A program made the translations under genes and the position numbers. The notes beneath the pieces were generated by a model. It saw only the letters and a list, made by a program, of their open reading frames with translations, searched no databases and was not told the origin of the DNA. Below are positions 8,753 to 18,582 of a stretch of 64,000 bases of DNA, in pieces. The DNA lies in NCBI RefSeq assembly GCF_028768465.1, contig NZ_CP118225.1, positions 3,887,001-3,951,000 of the forward strand, in the 5' to 3' direction. The number at the start of each line of letters is the position of its first letter. Within the stretch, counting starts at the first letter, position 1. This DNA is from Rhodopirellula sp. P2 (lineage in GTDB: Bacteria; Planctomycetota; Planctomycetia; Pirellulales; Pirellulaceae).

Positions 8753-8968
8753 CCCTGGAATGAACAGAGGCCCCCTTCCGTCCGTGAAAGAGTATTGCAG
8801 TGTCCTCTATCAGACGGGATCGGTCAGAGTTTGCATTGGAATCAGCGGACTGTTCCACGACTGCATTGGCGGGATTGCACCGGTTTGGACGAAAAAAACC
8901 GATGGTCCGGTCGAGCCGATCTTTCGCTAGACTGCGTCATTCGCAAAATTCCACGTTTTTCCAGCAAC

Positions 8969-10996
8969 ATGAATTCATCGACCGAATCGAAGTCCACCAA
9001 CGACGGTTCCGTGTCGGAGGCTCAGTCAGCCTTCGACGCCATGACGATTCCTCAACAGCGCGCCGCTGTGTTCCGGTTGCAGGCCGGACGCGAAACGGTG
9101 GAAGCCTTCGCGGTTGCCTTCATCTTGGCTCTGTTGTTCCGGGCTTTCATCGCCGAAGCCTTTGTGATCCCCACTGGATCGATGGCTCCCGCCCTGATGG
9201 GGGCTCACAAAGATGTGTTCTGCGACGAATGTGGGCAGCAGTTCCCAATCGGGGCGAGCCTGGAAAACCGCACCCCCGCGCTTCAGAAAGTCGTGGTTGG
9301 CGGGATCTGCCCGAATTGTCGGCACGTGAATTCATTGGATTTAGCCAATGATGCGAATCAGCAAACCTTCAGCGGCGACCGGATTCTCGTCAGCAAATTC
9401 GCATACACGCTGAAAGAGCCCAAGCGATGGGACGTGATCGTCTTCAAGGTTCCAGTGAACCCCAAGCAGAACTACATCAAACGCTTGGTCGGTCTGCCCG
9501 ACGAAACCGTGTCGATCCAATTTGGAGACGTCTACGCGAAATCGAATTCTGAACCCGATTCCTCTGAATTTGGTGAAATCCAGCGCAAGCCCCCTGAAAA
9601 GCTGCTGGCGATGAGTCACCTGGTTTACGACAGCCAGCATCAACCCAAGGCTCTGCTGGAGGCCGGCTACCCATCCAGGTTGCAACCATGGACCCCAGGA
9701 AGCGAAACGATTCCCACGGATTCTTGGAAGGTGACCGAGACTGCGGAGGGGATGACCGCGACGGTCGAGGCCGCCGAGGATGAAACCAAGTGGCTTCGCT
9801 ATTACCACCATTTCCCGGATGAACAACAGTGGCGAGCAGCGATCAATGGTGAATCATTGGCGGACGTGGATCCACAAAGCGGAAGACTGATCACGGATTT
9901 CTACGCCTATGATTCGTATCTGAATGTCGCATCCGACCGAGTCTACGACGTCAAACCTTCCCCGGTCGGCGTCTCGCGTCTGAAACGCATGCTGGGGCAA
10001 ACCCGCACTGCCGGTGTGTTTCGAAAGAGCTATGAGTCCGGCGGCGACTTGGCTCAGTTCCGAGGAACGGTTCAGTACGGTGGGTCGTACCACGGCTCCG
10101 GAGGCGTTCATTGGGTTGGCGATCTGATTGTTTCCCAGACCATCGCAACTTCCGACGATGCTCAACAACTCAGCTTTGAAATTGTCGAAGCCGGAGTGCG
10201 TCATGTTTGTGAAATCAATCTCCAAACCGGCGAAGCCAAGCTCACACTGGACGATGGTCAGGTGCATGCGTTTGACGGTGACAGCAATCTGCATCCAATC
10301 GCCGAAACCGCCGTGCGGGCTGGTCAGCAACATGACTTCCGGTTCAGCAACGCGGATGATGAACTGAGGTTGTGGATCGACGGTGACTTGGTGGCCTTCC
10401 AATCGCCGGCCACTTTTGATTTCAATTCCATTGTCCCACGCGAAGAGAACCAGCCCCGATATGACGGGCCGGGCAATCCTTTGGATGCCGCTCCGATCGC
10501 CATGGCTGTGACCGGTGGTTCGGCCACGCTGAACCAGTGGACAATCCACCGCGACAAGTATTACATCGCCGTCGACACCAGCGACGACGGCATGCTGGAC
10601 TATGACATGGGAGCCTTGCGTCGCTTTGTCGGCGCTGGGGCTCGACCGGACGAAATTGTTCGCGACATTCAACTGCTGATGGGCGAGCCCACGATTTGGG
10701 CCGATTTCCCCGGTTGGCAAAGTCGCCGCGCCGTTTCCTTCCGGATGGAAGAAGACCAATTCTTCCCGATGGGCGACAACAGTCCCGAGAGTTTGGACGC
10801 ACGTTGTTGGGCCGGTAAGAAAACACGACTCGGAAACTACGCCAGTCCCGACAAAGACGCCTACAAATTTGCGGACGTTTCGTATGTCCCGCGAGACCTG
10901 TTGGTTGGCAAGGCATTGCTGGTGTTTTGGCCGCACCCGTGGAAGTCGCCGTTGCCGTTTTGGCCCAACCTGGACCGGATGCAACGAATCAAGTGA
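8969..10996 (+). CDS. lepB: Signal peptidase I with zinc ribbon and large inserted domain
   Basis: 675 residues from ATG 8969; the frame is open further upstream but that part is not protein-like. One membrane helix (about 46-62) leads into FVIPTGSMAP with catalytic Ser71. The catalytic Lys171 is in YIKRLVGLPDE, and the closing family motif MGDNSPESLDAR is at 601-612. Two CxxC pairs (85-88 and 114-117), directly after the serine box, look like a zinc ribbon. Between the lysine box and the closing motif lies an insertion of about 400 residues, part of which (about 345-530) has the strand pattern of a LamG/concanavalin-like fold (LRLWIDGDLVAFQSPATF). Ordinary bacterial LepB has 200-350 residues. 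It heads an operon with lptB 21 bp downstream. Confidence 0.88.
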   Translation: MNSSTESKSTNDGSVSEAQSAFDAMTIPQQRAAVFRLQAGRETVEAFAVAFILALLFRAFIAEAFVIPTGSMAPALMGAHKDVFCDECGQQFPIGASLENRTPALQKVVVGGICPNCRHVNSLDLANDANQQTFSGDRILVSKFAYTLKEPKRWDVIVFKVPVNPKQNYIKRLVGLPDETVSIQFGDVYAKSNSEPDSSEFGEIQRKPPEKLLAMSHLVYDSQHQPKALLEAGYPSRLQPWTPGSETIPTDSWKVTETAEGMTATVEAAEDETKWLRYYHHFPDEQQWRAAINGESLADVDPQSGRLITDFYAYDSYLNVASDRVYDVKPSPVGVSRLKRMLGQTRTAGVFRKSYESGGDLAQFRGTVQYGGSYHGSGGVHWVGDLIVSQTIATSDDAQQLSFEIVEAGVRHVCEINLQTGEAKLTLDDGQVHAFDGDSNLHPIAETAVRAGQQHDFRFSNADDELRLWIDGDLVAFQSPATFDFNSIVPREENQPRYDGPGNPLDAAPIAMAVTGGSATLNQWTIHRDKYYIAVDTSDDGMLDYDMGALRRFVGAGARPDEIVRDIQLLMGEPTIWADFPGWQSRRAVSFRMEEDQFFPMGDNSPESLDARCWAGKKTRLGNYASPDKDAYKFADVSYVPRDLLVGKALLVFWPHPWKSPLPFWPNLDRMQRIK

Positions 10997-11017
10997 TTCA
11001 CAGAAAGGAATCGAATC

Positions 11018-11965
11018 ATGAGTGACGAATTTACCCCGACCTCCTTTCCCACCGAATCACCGCTGGGAGCCAACGTCGAACGCCAGTCGAGCGAGCCTGT
11101 TCTGGAAGCGGTCGGTTTGCAGAAAACCTACGGGCGACGTCGGGTCGTCGATGGAGTGAACCTGCACGTCGGTGAAGCCGAGATTGTGGGATTGCTGGGG
11201 CCCAATGGTGCCGGGAAATCGACCAGCTTTCGAATGATCTGTGGGCTCGTTCAGCCCGACCAGGGACGCGTGTACTTGGGTGGCCAAGACGTGACCGATT
11301 GGCCGATGTTCCGGCGCGCTCGAGACGGCCAAATGGGATACTTGCCACAAGAACCCAGTGTTTTCAAAAAACTGACGGTGGAGCAAAACATCTCGGCGTT
11401 GTTCGAGTTGCTGGGCGTGGATCGCAAGCAACGCAAAGAACGCACCAATGAATTGCTTGAAGAGTTCAACATCACGCACATTCGAAAGAGTCGTGCGGCG
11501 GGACTTTCCGGCGGTGAACGCCGCCGACTGGAGATCGCTCGTTGCTTGGTTTCCAATCCGCGAATTGTGATGCTCGATGAGCCCTTTGCCGGGATTGACC
11601 CGGTCACAGTGCAATCGATTCAAGGTGTGATTCAACAGCTTCGAGATTCCGGGATCAGCGTTTTGATCACCGACCATGCGGCCCGTGAAATTTTGACCAC
11701 CGTCGACCGTTGCTATGTGATCTATCAGGGCCAAGTCCTGATCGACGGCACGCCTGATGAAGTCAAGCGGCACCCGAAGGTCCGCGAAGAATATCTGGGA
11801 GACCTCGATGCGGCCGCCGGTGGTCCCACGGGGCCACCCGCCGAGAATCAGTTTCGCATTGACCCTGCCCATTCTCAATCGACTCCCCCAGCTCCGTCCT
11901 CTGCTCAGTCTGCCGCCGCACCGACACGCCGCCAAGTGCCGCGGCGTCGCGTGACGGACGTCTGA
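11018..11965 (+). CDS. lptB: LPS export ABC transporter ATPase LptB
   Basis: 315 residues. Walker A GPNGAGKS at 61-68, Q-loop region GYLPQEPSVFKKLTVEQN, signature LSGGERRRLEIARCL, Walker B RIVMLDEPFAGIDP and H-loop ITDHAARE are all intact. The spacing and the words PSVFKKLTVEQNI and GIDPVTVQSIQ are typical of LptB, which powers lipopolysaccharide transport with LptFG. An AAAGGA ribosome-binding site precedes ATG 11018. The last 55 residues are a Pro/Ala/Ser-rich tail ending RRRVTDV that normal LptB lacks. It lies between signal peptidase and threonine deaminase with gaps of about 20 bp, so the three are probably co-transcribed. Confidence 0.88.
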   Translation: MSDEFTPTSFPTESPLGANVERQSSEPVLEAVGLQKTYGRRRVVDGVNLHVGEAEIVGLLGPNGAGKSTSFRMICGLVQPDQGRVYLGGQDVTDWPMFRRARDGQMGYLPQEPSVFKKLTVEQNISALFELLGVDRKQRKERTNELLEEFNITHIRKSRAAGLSGGERRRLEIARCLVSNPRIVMLDEPFAGIDPVTVQSIQGVIQQLRDSGISVLITDHAAREILTTVDRCYVIYQGQVLIDGTPDEVKRHPKVREEYLGDLDAAAGGPTGPPAENQFRIDPAHSQSTPPAPSSAQSAAAPTRRQVPRRRVTDV

Positions 11966-11984
11966 CAACCACCTGATTAGCACC

Positions 11985-13232
11985 ATGTCTCCTATGATTG
12001 CCGCCGACAAAATCCAGGCGGCTCGCCAGCGAATCGCTGGCGTGGTTCGCCACACGCCTCTGATGCGAAACGCTCGTCTCTCGGCGCTGTATGACGCCGA
12101 GATTCTGCTCAAGCGCGAAGACCTGCAAGAAGTCCGTAGCTACAAAATTCGTGGGGCGTACAACCGGATGTCGCAGCTCAGCGACGAGCAGCGTGCCGCT
12201 GGGGTGGTTTGTGCCAGTGCCGGCAATCACGCGCAAGGTTTCGCGTATGCCTGTCATTCGATGGGGATTCAAGGTCGAGTCTTCATGCCTGCGGTCACGC
12301 CCAAGCAGAAGGTCGAGAAGGTCAAGCTGTTCGGGCAAGAACACGTGGAGATCATTCTGATCGGGGACACGTTCGATGATGCGGCCGCAGAAGCCCACCG
12401 CGCCGCCGAAGGTGGTCTGACCTATATCCCGCCCTTTGATGATCCCGCCATCATCGAAGGCCAAGGCACGGTCGGGGCTGAAATTTTGGAAGACCACCCG
12501 GAGCCAATTGACATTGTGCTTGTCGCAGTGGGTGGCGGCGGTTTGATTTCTGGTTTGGGAAGCATCTTCAAGCAACTCTCACCGCAAACCAAGATCATTG
12601 GGGTGGAACCGACGGGCGCACCGGCGATGCATGACAGCCTTCGCGAAGGCAAGGTCGTCACGCTCGACAAGATCGATAGCTTCGTCGACGGTGCCGCGGT
12701 CCGGCGGGTCGGCGATTTGAATTTCCAGATTGCGCAGCACGTCATCGATGAAATGGTCCTTGTGCCGGAGGGCAAGGTCTGCAGCGTGATGTTGCAGCTC
12801 TACAACGACGAAGGCCTGGTCGTCGAACCCGCGGGAGCTCTTTCGATTGCGGCGCTCGAACAGTTGGCCGACGAGATTCGGGGCAAGACCGTCGTGTGTG
12901 TGGTTGGTGGCAGCAACAACGACATCACTCGCACCGAAGAAATTCGCGACCGAGCGATGTTGTACGAGGGGCTGCAGCACTACTTCATCATCAAGTTCCC
13001 GCAGCGTGCGGGCGCTTTGCGAGAGTTCCTCAACAATGTGCTCGGGCCCACCGACGACATCACGCACTTTGAGTACACGCGAAAGCACAATCGCGAAACC
13101 GGGCCGGCGCTCGTCGGTTTGCAGGTCGCCCACCGCGACGACTACCAAGGCTTGCTGGACCGACTGACGGCCAGCAACATCGAATACCAAGTCGTCAACG
13201 AACAACGCATGCTGTTTGAACTGTTGGTGTAG
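11985..13232 (+). CDS. ilvA: Threonine ammonia-lyase (threonine deaminase)
   Basis: 415 residues of the fold-type II PLP family. The PLP lysine is Lys54 in RSYKIRGAYNR, and the cofactor phosphate loop is VGGGGLISG near 183-191. Other family words include CASAGNHAQGFAYAC and GTVGAEIL. Residues about 325-415 form a single ACT-like regulatory domain (YFIIKFPQRAGALREFLNNVLG), as in the short IlvA form with one such domain. The enzyme converts threonine to 2-oxobutanoate, the first step towards isoleucine; feedback inhibition by isoleucine is expected from the domain. It is the third gene of the signal peptidase-lptB operon, 19 bp after lptB. Confidence 0.9.
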   Translation: MSPMIAADKIQAARQRIAGVVRHTPLMRNARLSALYDAEILLKREDLQEVRSYKIRGAYNRMSQLSDEQRAAGVVCASAGNHAQGFAYACHSMGIQGRVFMPAVTPKQKVEKVKLFGQEHVEIILIGDTFDDAAAEAHRAAEGGLTYIPPFDDPAIIEGQGTVGAEILEDHPEPIDIVLVAVGGGGLISGLGSIFKQLSPQTKIIGVEPTGAPAMHDSLREGKVVTLDKIDSFVDGAAVRRVGDLNFQIAQHVIDEMVLVPEGKVCSVMLQLYNDEGLVVEPAGALSIAALEQLADEIRGKTVVCVVGGSNNDITRTEEIRDRAMLYEGLQHYFIIKFPQRAGALREFLNNVLGPTDDITHFEYTRKHNRETGPALVGLQVAHRDDYQGLLDRLTASNIEYQVVNEQRMLFELLV

Positions 13233-13506
13233 GGGGTGTTCTCGGGGCGATTGAAACTCCTTGCGGTGGGGCTTGAGGATCTCGCGCGAGCTGCTCGGTT
13301 GGTTCGATCGAGAACGCACGTGGGAGCATCGTCTTCGCAAGGTTGTGTCCTGCCATTCGCGTTTGACCTCCTCGGATCTCCGTTGTGTGGCGCGGCTGCT
13401 CGCACTGGCGTACAATCAGTTCCCTCTGACGAGCTAATGGGGGCACGAATCGTGTGTGGGCGAAGTGCCGCTTTTGCATGGCGCGTCCTATCCGGGAGGG
13501 AATTGG

Positions 13507-16500
13507 ATGAATTCACAAGCACGCTTCCAGTTGATTTCGATTGTCGCGTCGGTCTTTGTGTTGCTGCTGATTGGGATTTCGCGGGCTGCGAACGCCGGTC
13601 GTTCCGACACGTCCGCGATGGAAATTTTGTTTGCAAGGGAGCTGGATGTCCTTGCACAAGGTTCTGACGGCGTGGTCCTGCAGGCGTCAAAACTGGCCCC
13701 GGTCGATCGCTTTACCGTTTTGGCCGATTGGGTGTTGCCCTCTGAAACCCGGCCAAACTTCCGAATGCAATCGAGATTCGTGCAGATTGCTCCGATCGCA
13801 AACTCAGAAGTGGCCCCCAAGGAAAGCATCGTCGAAGGGATCACCTCGCCAGCGTTCTATCTTCTAGCGGCGGCCACAGAAACAAACCGTCTGGCTGAAC
13901 TTCGCCGGCGAGTGCAAGCGATTCCGGATCCGTTGGAATCGGATCAAATGCGAGCGAAGCTGGCTCTCCTCTTCATGATCGAAATCGCGGATTTCACGTT
14001 GAAGTCACCGGCAAAAGTCGAGGAGTCAACTTCCGCGATGCTGGCCTCTCTGGCAACTCATGTCCGGACACGAGATCCAGCTGCTGACAGGCAGGCTTGG
14101 CCAGAGATTTTGGCCCTCGCGTACGGGATGCACAGTGACCTTCGTAGCAGCGAATTTCTCGAGCTTGTCACCAGCGTTTACTCCGTGCAAATTGAGAATC
14201 TGAGCTGGGACGCAAATGCAGCTTGGGACGTCTATGCCTTCGGTGCCTTTGCGGGGCTTGACCCAAGCAATGAAAGCGATCCAAAACTTCAGACGGTGTC
14301 GCCCAGTTCCTTCGAAAGTTGGCAACAAGCGTCGGTGGTGTCTGCCAACTCTCGCGGCAACGGGTTCACCGCTGCAACGTGGCGGCCTGTTGGCAACGCG
14401 GTTCACAAGTTCGCTGGTCACAACAATGACTACCTGTATTTCCCTTCACCGCTGACGGGAGATTTTGAAATCGAGTGTGACGTGACTGGTTTTCATTTTG
14501 GAGAAACGCAGGTTGCTTACGCAGGAATTTTTGCGTCACCTCATTCCTCGCGAAGTCAAGCAGAGATCGGCGGGCTGCGCAGTCAAGAGATGCTTCCCCT
14601 CGATCCACCAATGAGCCCGCCAGACGATTGGATGAGTTGTCGAATCTCGGTTCGTGATGGTGTTTGTCGTCACTTCATCAATGGAAGAAGCATTCTGCAG
14701 CGGACGTTGGTGGACGGCCAATTCCCCTGGGTGGCGTTGCGAGCACATCGGTTGAGCCACGGAGGCATTCGCAACCTCACCATCACGGGATCGCCTGAGA
14801 TTCCATCCTCCATCGACATGGTGAATTCGCCGAAACTGGTCGGCTGGTACAGCTACTACGACGAGCCAGTTGACGACCCGAAAGGCATGTTTGCATGGCG
14901 ATCCGTTGCGACGCAAGAAACAGAATCGTCGTTTGAGGTTCAGCACGCGGCTCGACGCGAACTCGCGGGATCCAATTTGGAGAGTCTGCTGATGTATCAC
15001 CGGCCCCTGATGGAAGATGGCTCGATTGAATATGAGTTCTTCTACGCGAAGGGAGAAACCGCGGTCCATCCGGCGATCGATCGCTTGGCGTTCCTGCTCG
15101 AACCGGATGGCGTCCAGGTGCACTGGGTGACAGACGGTGCGCATCAACCGGGCAATCTTTCGCCTGCGAATCGAGCGTTTGTAACCAAGCAAGAACAGAG
15201 ACGTCCCGAGGTTGTCTTGAAGGACAATTCTTGGAACCGAGTTCGATTGGAGCTTCGGGGTGATGATGTCCTGTTGCTTCTGAATGGAAAACCCGTCATG
15301 GATCGGGCACTGAAACCATGGAACCAACGGCAGTTCGGATTGTTCCATTTCGCGGACAAGACCAACGCTCGAGTTCGCAATTTGCGCTGGTCAGGTGACT
15401 GGCAAAATGCTGAGGAGGTGCTTGGCAAGCATCGCGGCGTCAGGCCAGATACAGCTGAGATGGAACGGTTGACTTCAGCACTGCCTCAGTCCTACCGGCA
15501 GGATTTTCGAAACCTGGAAATTGACTCGAGCCATTTCATTCAGCGAGGCGGTCCGATCACGGTGGGGGCGGATGGCATTGCGATGAAAGCGAGCGGTAGC
15601 CAAAGCACGGATCTGCCTCTCTGGTTGGAAGTCCGCGGCGACTTCGATTTGCGAGCACGTTTTGAGAACTTTCAACATGCGGACGTCGGCGACGGGGCTC
15701 TCGAAATGCTGGCGTACCTGCCGAGCGATGGTCAGAAAATTCGAGTTGCTCGGCACCGTTGGGACAACAAAGAGCAAAAGTTGCGAACCCGGTTTTCACC
15801 GATGACGGATGCCGGGCACCAAGCTCAGCGAGCCAGGGATCATTGGGCCGCGAACGAAGCCACATCGGGAGTTTTTCGAATGGTCCGTTTAGGCACCACC
15901 GTTCATTACTTGTTCGCTGAAAACGATTCTGAAACATTTCGTCTTCTGTCGACCGATGAAGTCGGCCGTGGACCTTTGAGCGCGGGGGGCATCACCCTCA
16001 AAGCGTTCGCCGAGAAAGGTGGTTCTGCATCGACGACCTGGACCAACATCAGCGTGCGTGCCGAGCAGATTGAGGGCGTCGCGGTGCAGGACATGCAAGC
16101 GTTGCGGAGCCAGTTGGACGACTCGAAGAAGCTGTTGAAGAAGTCATTCGTGCATGACTTTACGGAAGCCGCACCTGATCCGGAGACGTTTTCACGACTG
16201 AATGATACAAGGCCTTGGAACGAGGCCGACGATGGTCTTCGATTGCGAGACATCGGAAAGGTTGATTGGGGCGCCAGCGTGCTCATCGCGAGAATCCCCG
16301 TCGAAGGTGACTTTGATATTCGTCTGGAATTTGACGAGCTCAAACTGGCGAGTGCGGGAAACGGGCAACAAGCCATTCTCGCAATCGAAGTTCAGCCGAC
16401 GTCTGAACCGCGAACCACCGTCAATTCGATGCTGGGGCTGAATTCACCCGGAGTGATCCAAGCGGAAGGCTACGCGCGAGTGAGAATGCCCGATGGAAGT

Positions 16501-16746
16501 CAATGGTTCAACGGAACCGAACGGCACACCGTGACATCTGCCACGGCGCTGCGAATCGCTCGCCGGGGCGAGCGATTCTTCATGATGGTTCGTGCCGAAG
16601 GTGAACAGCACGATCGCATCGTCTCGATGTCAGACCATTCAGACGCTCCAATCAACGGGATCATCATGATGCTGCGTAGTGGCGGGGCGGGAAGTGAATC
16701 AAGCGTGCGGCTGAAGAAGTTCGAGGTTCACTCGGGTGAGCAGTGA
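13507..16746 (+). CDS. Large secreted multi-domain protein, DUF1583-like
   Basis: 1079 residues from ATG 13507, chosen because a purine-rich GGGAGGG lies 7-13 bases upstream and the protein then begins with a signal peptide (FQLISIVASVFVLLLIGISRAANA). Residues up to about 270 are helical. From there on the protein has at least three jelly-roll-like modules with recurring words: DWMSCRISVRDGVCRHFINGR, NSWNRVRLELRGDDVLLLLNGK, and GDFDLRARFENF / GDFDIRLEFDEL. These resemble LamG or DUF1080-like modules, and the whole resembles the DUF1583 paralogous family of Rhodopirellula. No catalytic residues could be assigned. It is convergent with the sulfatase, 29 bp away. Polysaccharide binding is possible but unproved. 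Confidence 0.6.
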   Translation: MNSQARFQLISIVASVFVLLLIGISRAANAGRSDTSAMEILFARELDVLAQGSDGVVLQASKLAPVDRFTVLADWVLPSETRPNFRMQSRFVQIAPIANSEVAPKESIVEGITSPAFYLLAAATETNRLAELRRRVQAIPDPLESDQMRAKLALLFMIEIADFTLKSPAKVEESTSAMLASLATHVRTRDPAADRQAWPEILALAYGMHSDLRSSEFLELVTSVYSVQIENLSWDANAAWDVYAFGAFAGLDPSNESDPKLQTVSPSSFESWQQASVVSANSRGNGFTAATWRPVGNAVHKFAGHNNDYLYFPSPLTGDFEIECDVTGFHFGETQVAYAGIFASPHSSRSQAEIGGLRSQEMLPLDPPMSPPDDWMSCRISVRDGVCRHFINGRSILQRTLVDGQFPWVALRAHRLSHGGIRNLTITGSPEIPSSIDMVNSPKLVGWYSYYDEPVDDPKGMFAWRSVATQETESSFEVQHAARRELAGSNLESLLMYHRPLMEDGSIEYEFFYAKGETAVHPAIDRLAFLLEPDGVQVHWVTDGAHQPGNLSPANRAFVTKQEQRRPEVVLKDNSWNRVRLELRGDDVLLLLNGKPVMDRALKPWNQRQFGLFHFADKTNARVRNLRWSGDWQNAEEVLGKHRGVRPDTAEMERLTSALPQSYRQDFRNLEIDSSHFIQRGGPITVGADGIAMKASGSQSTDLPLWLEVRGDFDLRARFENFQHADVGDGALEMLAYLPSDGQKIRVARHRWDNKEQKLRTRFSPMTDAGHQAQRARDHWAANEATSGVFRMVRLGTTVHYLFAENDSETFRLLSTDEVGRGPLSAGGITLKAFAEKGGSASTTWTNISVRAEQIEGVAVQDMQALRSQLDDSKKLLKKSFVHDFTEAAPDPETFSRLNDTRPWNEADDGLRLRDIGKVDWGASVLIARIPVEGDFDIRLEFDELKLASAGNGQQAILAIEVQPTSEPRTTVNSMLGLNSPGVIQAEGYARVRMPDGSQWFNGTERHTVTSATALRIARRGERFFMMVRAEGEQHDRIVSMSDHSDAPINGIIMMLRSGGAGSESSVRLKKFEVHSGEQ

Positions 16747-16775
16747 GTGACTTGTTGTAACTCACTGTTTTCGGT

Positions 16776-18344
16776 TCACTCGACGATGGATTTGAGCAAC
16801 GCCTGCATCTCTCTTCGTTTCGCGGCTTCTTGTTCGTAAAGGTTCACTGTCTCCATTGGGTCTTGCTTCAGATTGTAAAGCTGACCCGGGGAGTCGGTTT
16901 CAGCTTCCTTCTTTGCATAGGGTTGAAGCACTCGGTCGTTGTAGTTGTTGCCGCCGGAACCGGTGTGATTCAAGTATTTCCAATCGCCGACTCGAAGCTG
17001 GAACTCACCGCGAAAACTCTGGGTGATCATGTGGGGCCGAATGGACTCGCCCTCAGGCACTTGCCCCAGCAGTTCCGGCAGCATGTTGAAACTGTCCAGC
17101 GCAACGCTCTTGGGCAAGTCCACGTTTGCGACGGCTGCGAGTGTTTTGAAAATGTCGGTCGTGTTGATCAGTTGGTTGGAAACGCGACCAGGGGAGATGT
17201 GGCCGGGCCACTTCATCATCATGGGCACGCGGTGGCCGCCTTCCCATCCATCGCGTTTCATCCCACGCCATCCGCCAGCGGCGTCGTGCTGATGATCTTC
17301 ACGCATCCACACGGTGTGCATCGTTTCCGGGCCGTTGTCCGAGTTGAAGATCACCAATGTGTTGTCATCCACTCCCAGTTCCTTCAAGTGATCGAGCAAT
17401 TCACCGGTGAGCGAATCCAGTTCGCAAACAAAGTCGCCGCGAGCGCCGGCTTGCGTGGATCCCGTGTATTGGTTGGCAGGCAGCACAGGGGCGTGTGCGA
17501 TCTGGGTGGAAACAATCGCGAAGAAGGGTTGGTCCGGTGACTCTTGGACGTGGCGGTCGAGAAACTCTCGAGTCTTGTTGAAGAACAGAACGTCGGCGTC
17601 GACAAACTTGTAACCGGGGGCTTTCCAGCCTTCGTCGTTGTCCCATCGCCATTTGCCGCCGGGGTTAGGAAGTGTGTCACGTTTGTGGCGTTGGTTCGCT
17701 GGGACGGGGACCATGCCGTTTTCGATGTACAGATACAACGGGTCCGTGGTGGGGCAATTGGGGGTCACGAATGACTCATCGAAGCCTTGGTTGTTGGGCC
17801 CATCGATCAGGGGTGTGCTTCGTTCGTAATCGATTTCGGTGACGTCTTGGAAGCCACCTCGCAGTTGTTTGCCATCGCTGCCGTACCAGGTCAGCCCGAG
17901 GTGCCATTTGCCGAAGATCGCGGTCTTGTAGCCTGCCTGTTGAAGCATCTCTGCGATCGTCAAATCATCCGGCCGCAAGTAGCTGGGGCCGCTGGCTCCT
18001 TCGAACGCAGTCGTTCGGCGTCCCGTCCGGAAGACGCACTGACCGCTCATCAAACCGTAGCGAGACGGCGAGCAGATCGTTGAAGGGCTGTGTGCGTCCG
18101 TGAAGCGAATTCCCTGGGAAGCCAATTGGTCCAAGTGAGGTGTTTCGTAGGCGCAGTTTTCGTTGTAAGACGACAGGTCCCCGTAGCCGAGGTCATCGGC
18201 GTAGATGATCAAGACATTGGGTGGCTGGTCCGCTGTGCCGGTTGGGCTGGTGAGCACGGAGCCCAGGCTGACCAGCATCGCAGAGAGAATTGTGATGCGG
18301 GTTCGCGTGACGGCGGGGGCACACAGGCGACGTGTCGGAGGCAT
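16776..18344 (-). CDS. Type I sulfatase (arylsulfatase-like), exported
   Basis: 522 residues with a signal peptide (about 1-38). The metal aspartates are in LIIYADDLGYGD (Asp50, Asp51). The formylglycine motif is CSPSRYGLMSG with Cys91, and GKWHLG near 145 is the second family signature. Further metal ligands are in VIFNSDNGPE. The CxPxR form is matured by either FGE or a radical-SAM sulfatase-maturating enzyme; neither gene is in the window. It should release sulfate from sulfated polysaccharides or arylsulfates in the periplasm. Marine planctomycetes carry many such enzymes. Neighbours are a DUF1583-like protein and a sialidase-like protein, so a role in glycan breakdown is a fair inference. 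Confidence 0.93.
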   Translation of the reverse strand: MPPTRRLCAPAVTRTRITILSAMLVSLGSVLTSPTGTADQPPNVLIIYADDLGYGDLSSYNENCAYETPHLDQLASQGIRFTDAHSPSTICSPSRYGLMSGQCVFRTGRRTTAFEGASGPSYLRPDDLTIAEMLQQAGYKTAIFGKWHLGLTWYGSDGKQLRGGFQDVTEIDYERSTPLIDGPNNQGFDESFVTPNCPTTDPLYLYIENGMVPVPANQRHKRDTLPNPGGKWRWDNDEGWKAPGYKFVDADVLFFNKTREFLDRHVQESPDQPFFAIVSTQIAHAPVLPANQYTGSTQAGARGDFVCELDSLTGELLDHLKELGVDDNTLVIFNSDNGPETMHTVWMREDHQHDAAGGWRGMKRDGWEGGHRVPMMMKWPGHISPGRVSNQLINTTDIFKTLAAVANVDLPKSVALDSFNMLPELLGQVPEGESIRPHMITQSFRGEFQLRVGDWKYLNHTGSGGNNYNDRVLQPYAKKEAETDSPGQLYNLKQDPMETVNLYEQEAAKRREMQALLKSIVE

Positions 18345-18481
18345 GATTCAAATTCTCGAGGGAGCTTGTCAGTGGGGCTGGATTGATCAGCAGAGCGAAC
18401 GCCGGTCGGACAGCGTTTATGCTCGTTCAATCCTAGCGACCAACGACGGAACCCCGAAGCAGTCCCTTGTCGGAGAGCCCA

Positions 18482-18507
18482 GAAAAACGGCGGCCTCAGG
18501 CCGCCGT
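18482..18507 (-). terminator. Rho-independent terminator, minus-strand direction
   Basis: Bases 18487-18495 pair with 18499-18507 (9 bp, 3-base loop), followed on the minus strand by a run of five T. It is about 200 bp past the sialidase-like gene it probably serves; the TA-flanked element at 18583-18708 now lies between them. Confidence 0.65.
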
Positions 18508-18582
18508 GTCGCAAATCGTTTTCGAAATCCAGTGGGTTACGCCACACCTGGCTTCGTGTGCTCAGTGGCAGGCCCGGCGAAC

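Noticed and set aside
8381..8968. Extension of the signal peptidase by 196 residues upstream
   Set aside because: It would overlap the TolC-like gene antisense, its composition is Arg/Gly-rich and not protein-like, and the membrane anchor fits the ATG at 8969.
9854..10984. 376-residue frame antisense to the signal peptidase
   Set aside because: Mirror of a well-supported gene; no family pattern.
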